Part shown: piece after piece, positions 59,961-64,000 of the stretch
Layout: each line of letters begins with the position of its first letter
Position numbering within the stretch: the stretch's first letter is position 1
Source of the DNA: JBHJGM01 sp050331815
GTDB taxonomy: Bacteria > Verrucomicrobiota > Verrucomicrobiia > Opitutales > JBHJGM01
Direction of reading: 5' to 3'
DNA length: 64,000 bases
NCBI GenBank assembly: GCA_050331815.1
Contig: JBHJGM010000009.1
Coordinates: forward strand, 1 to 64,000
Program-made: the position numbers and the translations under genes
Notes under the pieces: model-generated
Database searches by the model: none
Seen by the model: only the letters and a program-made list of their open reading frames with translations
What the model was told of the DNA's origin: nothing

Positions 59961-60464
59961 ATGGGCACGAGTTGCTCGGGCAAAAGCACCCTGGCAGAGG
60001 CGGTCGGCGCGAAAACAAACCTGCCGGTCACTCACCTCGATGACTTGTTTTGGAATCCCGGCTGGGTCGAGACGCCGCTCGAAGCATTTCGCGACAAAGT
60101 GCGTCGCGCTGTCTTTGAAGAAAACTGGATCATCGACGGCAATTACAGCCGCATCGCCGAGCTGACCCGCAACCGGGCTACGGAAATTGTCTGGCTGCAC
60201 CTGCCGTTCACGCTGGTGTTCGCACGCTGCCTCAAGCGCACAATGGGGCGCGCCGTCACGGGTGCGCCCTGCTGCAACGGCAACCGCGAGTCCCTCCGGC
60301 GCTCCTTCCTCAGCCGCGACAGCATCATCCTCTGGGTCCTGCGCTCGCATCGAAAAGCACGGCAACGCTATGCGCGTGAGTTTGCGCCCGGACAGCCGAA
60401 CGCAGAGAAAGTCACCCGCCTGGATTCCCGTCGCGCCATCCAAGCTTGGCTGGAGGCTTTGTGA
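59961..60464 (+). CDS. Small P-loop kinase (adenylate-kinase/FlaR-like)
   Basis: A 167-residue protein with Walker A GTSCSGKST at residues 2-10, HLDDLFWNPGWVE and IIDGNYSRIAELTRN, the pattern of small topology-modulation (FlaR-like) or adenylate-kinase-like proteins. ARCLKRTMGR is the lid-like basic helix. In relatives a beta strand precedes the P-loop; here that strand (ARRILIMG) is encoded upstream of the ATG in the same frame, but no start codon precedes it before the yjbQ stop, because repeat sequence fills the space. Either an unusual start is used or the gene has been trimmed. The substrate is unknown. Confidence 0.7.
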   Translation: MGTSCSGKSTLAEAVGAKTNLPVTHLDDLFWNPGWVETPLEAFRDKVRRAVFEENWIIDGNYSRIAELTRNRATEIVWLHLPFTLVFARCLKRTMGRAVTGAPCCNGNRESLRRSFLSRDSIILWVLRSHRKARQRYAREFAPGQPNAEKVTRLDSRRAIQAWLEAL

Positions 60465-60469
60465 AGCGT

Positions 60470-60735
60470 GTCACCGACAGCCGCTCCGCCTTCCAGACAT
60501 CCGACTTCCCGAAACTCCGACACCCAGACAACAAAACGACAAGTCGACAGGACACCCAAACACGCCGCCAAACAAATGCACCAAGCACTCGTTTACATCT
60601 GCCCTCTCCGGCCGACTAGCTGACCAGGTACTAAGCACTCTGTACGAAGCACCGCGCCTACAGGACATCCAGACCACAGGACATCAAGGATCACCGGACA
60701 ACACGACCGACTGTCTTCGCCGCCTTAGGCGGTGG
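60470..60735. repeat. Repeat-rich spacer between the kinase and nuoN
   Basis: This 270-base gap is made largely of both repeat types: GACACCCAGACAACAAAACG and GACAGGACACCC near 60510-60560, the AAGCACT/GGTACTAAGCACTC type at 60578-60655 (matching the inverted repeats of the four-helix-bundle element), then CAGGACATCCAGACCACAGG and CGGACAACACGACCGAC near 60660-60715. No convincing coding sequence lies within it. Confidence 0.65.
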
Positions 60736-62331
60736 TTAAAACAGCCAGCCGGCGAAGAGTCCCTGATAAATGCCGACCACCACGGTGAGAACGCTGAGCG
60801 CACCCAAGGCAACGCGGTCAAAAATCCCGAGGCTGAGCGCGGGACGCGACTCAGCGGAGGCGGTCTGGGAGGCCCCCTCGGTCATGTCGGGTTCATTGAT
60901 GGAGCGGTGCAGGAAGAAGGCCTCCTGAACCCAGCCAAAGTAGTAATAAATCGAGATAACCGCGCCGAGCACAGTGATGCCCAGCAACAGGTAAGCCTCA
61001 GCCTGGAAGGCCGCGATGAAGAGAAACACTTTGCCGATGAAGCCCGCCAGGGGTGGTATCCCCGCGAGCGATCCCAGCCCGATGGCCAGCACGCCGGAAA
61101 GAAACGGCCCGCGCCGCGCAAGGTTGGCATAGTGCTGCAGTTCCTGGGCGTCGTCTTGCTCGCCGGCCATGTGCGCCATGACGCCAAACACTGCGAACGA
61201 GCCCAAAAGGTACGTCACCAGGTAGAAGAAGATGGCCCCAAGCGCGAGGGTCGACCCCTGTGTCAGCGCAACGACGCCCACCAGCAGGTAGCCCGCATGC
61301 GCCACGCCTGAAAGACCCATCAGGCGCTTCACGTTGCGCTGCGGCAGCGCGGTCAAGTTGCCAAAGAGGATGGTGACCGACGCAATCGCGATGAGAAAGG
61401 GTGCGAGCTTGCCATCGCCCGAGAACAACGGAGCCAGCGGACCCGTCGCAGGGTGCAGCAGGTTCACCAGCACGAAAAAGCCTGCGGCCTTGGAGCCCAC
61501 AGCCAAAAACGCGGTCACGGGCGTCGGGGCACCCTGGTAGACATCGGGCACCCAAATTTGGAAGGGGAAAGCAGCGATTTTGAAGGCGACGCCGGCCAGC
61601 ACAAGCAGGGCCCCAGCGTTGACCAGCAGACTGTCGGGGTGGGCCGCGATGTAGGCCTGAAGGTTTTCAAACTGGATCGGGTCGACCAGCACCGGCGGGA
61701 GGTTGTGCTCGGAGAAAAACGCTGCGACCTCCAGGTCGGGCATGCCTGCCGCGCCGTACAGCAGCACGATGCCAAAGAGCAAAATTGCCGAACTGACCCC
61801 GCCGAGGATCAGGTACTTCAGGCCAGCTTCCAGGGAGGCGGGATTCGTCCGGCAGTAGCTGACCAGCACGTAAAAGCCCACTGTGACCGTTTCCAGCGCA
61901 ACGAAGAGCATCACGAAATGCGCACTTTGGGTGAGCAGCATCATCGCGGCGGTCACGACCAGCAGCACGTGGAAAAACTCCACGCGCGGGAGCTTTTGCT
62001 TGCGGAAATAAATCAGCCCGAGCCACGAAGCCAGCACCGCGCTCGCCAGCAGAAACAGCCGCATGACCTGCCCGCTGGCTGAGACCACAATCATGCCCGA
62101 AAACAAGCGTGTATCCGCCCAGTCCTGCCAGTTCGCGAAAAGGATCGCCTGGGCCACCAGCAGCGCGGTCAGCCCGGCCATCGTAATCCAGGGGATGAGC
62201 CGCTGCGCCTGTTTGCCCAACAGCAATTCCAGCAGCAGGAGCCCCAGCGCAAAGCCGCCCAACACCAGTTCCGGCCACAGGGCCAGCCAGTGGTTGGTGT
62301 TCGCGAATATGGAAAAGGCTTCGAAATTCAT
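60736..62331 (-). CDS. nuoN: NADH-quinone oxidoreductase subunit N
   Basis: NuoN is one of three antiporter-like proton-pumping membrane subunits of complex I. The 531-residue protein has about 14 hydrophobic helices; FVALETVTVGFYVLVSYCRT carries the conserved Glu of the pumping half-channel, FKIAAFPFQIWVPDVYQGAP the conserved Lys, and RLMGLSGVAHAGYLLVG the second repeat. It follows nuoM by 33 bases, the normal order at the end of a nuo operon. Confidence 0.94.
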   Translation of the reverse strand: MNFEAFSIFANTNHWLALWPELVLGGFALGLLLLELLLGKQAQRLIPWITMAGLTALLVAQAILFANWQDWADTRLFSGMIVVSASGQVMRLFLLASAVLASWLGLIYFRKQKLPRVEFFHVLLVVTAAMMLLTQSAHFVMLFVALETVTVGFYVLVSYCRTNPASLEAGLKYLILGGVSSAILLFGIVLLYGAAGMPDLEVAAFFSEHNLPPVLVDPIQFENLQAYIAAHPDSLLVNAGALLVLAGVAFKIAAFPFQIWVPDVYQGAPTPVTAFLAVGSKAAGFFVLVNLLHPATGPLAPLFSGDGKLAPFLIAIASVTILFGNLTALPQRNVKRLMGLSGVAHAGYLLVGVVALTQGSTLALGAIFFYLVTYLLGSFAVFGVMAHMAGEQDDAQELQHYANLARRGPFLSGVLAIGLGSLAGIPPLAGFIGKVFLFIAAFQAEAYLLLGITVLGAVISIYYYFGWVQEAFFLHRSINEPDMTEGASQTASAESRPALSLGIFDRVALGALSVLTVVVGIYQGLFAGWLF

Positions 62332-62364
62332 GGCGAGTCTTGGGCCAGGGGCGCAGGCGGCCCG

Positions 62365-64000
62365 TCAGGGAGCCGGCGGATTCATCTCCGTAACATCCAG
62401 GGGCGTTGGGGTAGAAGCCAGTGATGGCGCGGAGGCAGGTACTTCGGAAAGCTCCAGCAGCGGCGCGGTAATCACGTTTTCAGGCAGGCGCTCAAGGTAA
62501 GGCGCGGGCGGTTCATCGCCGAGCAGGGCCATCAGTTCCTCGTCGACGACGGTGCCCAGGCCCGTCGGCCAGATGCCAAAGAACAGCAGGGTGCCCAGCA
62601 GCAGACTGGCGGGCACGCGTTCGGCCAGGCTGAGGTCCTGCATGGGCTGGCCGTTGGGGTCGGTCTGGCGAAAGGGTTCGCCAAAGCAAATACTTGCCAC
62701 TGCGCGCAGCCCGTAAATAGCCGAGATAATAATGCCCGCCACCGCCGGGTAGACCGCCCAGGCATGCGCATCCCACAGGCTCAAAAAGACGCTTAGCTCG
62801 CCCCAGAAATTCGCCATGCCGGGCAGGCCGATGTTGGCCATGATGGCAGCGATGAAAAAGCCGGCCAACAGCGGCGTACGCTTGGCCATGCCACCCATCT
62901 CGCCCAGATCGTAGGTACCGGTGCGCTGGCAGATGGCCGTCGCCAGCAAAAAGAGCAGCGCCACCGAAAGTCCGTGGGCGAACATCATGAGGATCGCCCC
63001 GCCCCAGCCGATCACGCTGAAGGCCGCGATCCCCAGAAAGGCGTAACCCATATGCATAACCGAGCTGAAGCCCAGCAGCTTTTTCAAATCGCGCTGGGCC
63101 ATTGTGATCAGACCGATGATGATCACGTTGCCCAAGGCCAGGGCGAGGATCCAGGGGGTCCAGATTTCCAGCCCAAGTGGCAGCAGCGGCGCGGCGATTT
63201 GAATCAGACCATAGAGCCCGAATTTTTTCAGTACCCCGGCGTGCAGCATGGCATTCGAGGCCGGGGCCGCCGCGTAGCCACGCGGCGCCCATGAATGAAA
63301 CGGAAAGAGCGAAACGAGGATGCCGAAGCCAAACAAAAGCAACCCGAAGATAATCTCCTGCTGCTCGCCCGAAAACCCTTCCGCTGCCACGTAGGCTTTC
63401 AGGTTGATCAGGTTGAAGCTGCCGGCCGCACCGAAAAAGCCGCTAAAGACATAGAGCGAAATCAGCCCAATAAGCGAAAGCAGCGCGCCGAGGGTCAGAT
63501 AGATGGTCATCTCCATGGCGGCGACACGGCGCTCCGTTCCGCCCCAGATGCCGATCATGATGAAGGTCGGGATCAGTGCCAGCTCGTGGAAGAAGTAAAA
63601 GAAGAAGATGTCGACCGAGGCGAAGGTCCCCATCAGCCCGCCGTGCATGGTCAACAGCAGACCCAGGTAGAGGCTCTTACGCTTGGCCGGCGACTGCAGC
63701 GCGTACAACCCGGCGGCCATGCCTACAATCCCGGCCAGCAGGTACATCGGCAATGAGATGCCGTTGAGCCCCAGGTGCAGCTGCACGCCGAGCCAGTCGA
63801 GCCCGGTACTGGCGATGGTCACAAAGCGATAGCCGCCCGGTCCGGCCTGCGCCTGGCTGTAGAGAAGCGCCAGCACCAGCGACGCCAGAAACGGCACCGC
63901 AAACCCAAGGAAGGCGATGGTGCGCGCGGCGGCCACCCCAAAGCGCTCCGCAAACAAGAGCATCACCGCCGCCACCAGCGGCGAGAGGATCGACAACGGG
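62365..64000 (-). CDS. nuoM: NADH-quinone oxidoreductase subunit M, 5' end beyond window
   Basis: At least 543 residues from a possible TTG at 63996, but the frame is still open at the window edge and the real start is probably outside. FFYFFHELALIPTFIMIGIWG carries the conserved channel Glu (about 139), LFPFHSWAPRGYAAAPASNAML the loop and Lys region, and KKLLGFSSVMHMGYAFLG the second half. These are signature segments of NuoM. The C-terminus has an extra Pro/Ala-rich tail (VPASAPSLASTPTPLD) beyond the last helix, longer than in E. coli. Confidence 0.92.
   Translation of the reverse strand, partial: PLSILSPLVAAVMLLFAERFGVAAARTIAFLGFAVPFLASLVLALLYSQAQAGPGGYRFVTIASTGLDWLGVQLHLGLNGISLPMYLLAGIVGMAAGLYALQSPAKRKSLYLGLLLTMHGGLMGTFASVDIFFFYFFHELALIPTFIMIGIWGGTERRVAAMEMTIYLTLGALLSLIGLISLYVFSGFFGAAGSFNLINLKAYVAAEGFSGEQQEIIFGLLLFGFGILVSLFPFHSWAPRGYAAAPASNAMLHAGVLKKFGLYGLIQIAAPLLPLGLEIWTPWILALALGNVIIIGLITMAQRDLKKLLGFSSVMHMGYAFLGIAAFSVIGWGGAILMMFAHGLSVALLFLLATAICQRTGTYDLGEMGGMAKRTPLLAGFFIAAIMANIGLPGMANFWGELSVFLSLWDAHAWAVYPAVAGIIISAIYGLRAVASICFGEPFRQTDPNGQPMQDLSLAERVPASLLLGTLLFFGIWPTGLGTVVDEELMALLGDEPPAPYLERLPENVITAPLLELSEVPASAPSLASTPTPLDVTEMNPPAP

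Overview
This window is a dense, GC-rich stretch of bacterial chromosome. It looks like a Gram-negative member of the Verrucomicrobiota, probably class Opitutae. The hints are a very large pilin-like protein resembling Verru_Chthon cassette protein A, a DUF1080 sugar-hydrolase-like protein, an exosortase-type membrane protease, many lipoproteins, and subunits M and N of respiratory complex I. The taxon is inferred from gene content; there is no rRNA gene here to confirm it.

Layout. 1-3.6 kb: a secreted trypsin-like protein cut by the window edge, an M48 lipoprotein protease and a decayed VapBC toxin-antitoxin pair. 3.6-9.4 kb: a DUF1080 protein, then a reverse-strand set of a large pilin-like protein, a histone-deacetylase-family enzyme and a GNAT acetyltransferase. 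9.4-12.7 kb: the sulfate-activation operon cysC-cysD-cysN, interrupted between cysD and cysN by a four-helix-bundle gene flanked by inverted repeats. 13-15.7 kb: MeaB and a biotin-less carboxyltransferase subunit, converging. 15.7-24.2 kb: a second decayed VapC, a D-2-hydroxyacid dehydrogenase, a PLP aminotransferase, a lipid-type glycosyltransferase, a SET-domain protein with a histone-like tail, gpsA, panB and fabA. 24.2-31.8 kb: a reverse-strand run of exosortase, glgA, DUF502, recO, a LolA-like protein and an Fe-S helicase fused to a RecB/Cas4-type nuclease.

32-39.4 kb holds HIT, PhoH, a 7TM-HD phosphohydrolase, YbeY and DgkA, a well known RNA/envelope neighbourhood, with a secreted beta-helix gene placed between ybeY and dgkA. 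39.4-45.5 kb: a hypothetical protein, lipA, a small membrane protein, a squalene/phytoene synthase, tRNA-Leu(GAG) and an 805-residue protein with a Gly/Arg-rich N-terminal region and long Pro/Ala-rich segments. 45.5-50.6 kb: one tightly packed reverse-strand operon, pyrR-pyrB-pyrC-CPBP protease-thiL-tsaE. 50.6-57 kb: an outer-membrane-type lipoprotein, an HTH-metallo-beta-lactamase fusion, a beta-hydroxyacid dehydrogenase, a TIM-barrel epimerase, a Na+/H+ antiporter and a DUF1015 protein. 57-64 kb: a secreted protein, thyA-folA-yjbQ, a small P-loop kinase among dispersed short repeats, then nuoN and the 3' part of nuoM.

Most of the window is housekeeping metabolism. The less ordinary parts are the inverted-repeat-flanked four-helix-bundle insertion with related repeats near 57 and 60 kb, the helicase-nuclease fusion, the Gly/Arg-rich protein, the SET protein with its own lysine/arginine tail, and two independently decaying toxin-antitoxin loci. 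I found no CRISPR array, prophage, insertion-sequence transposase or rRNA gene.
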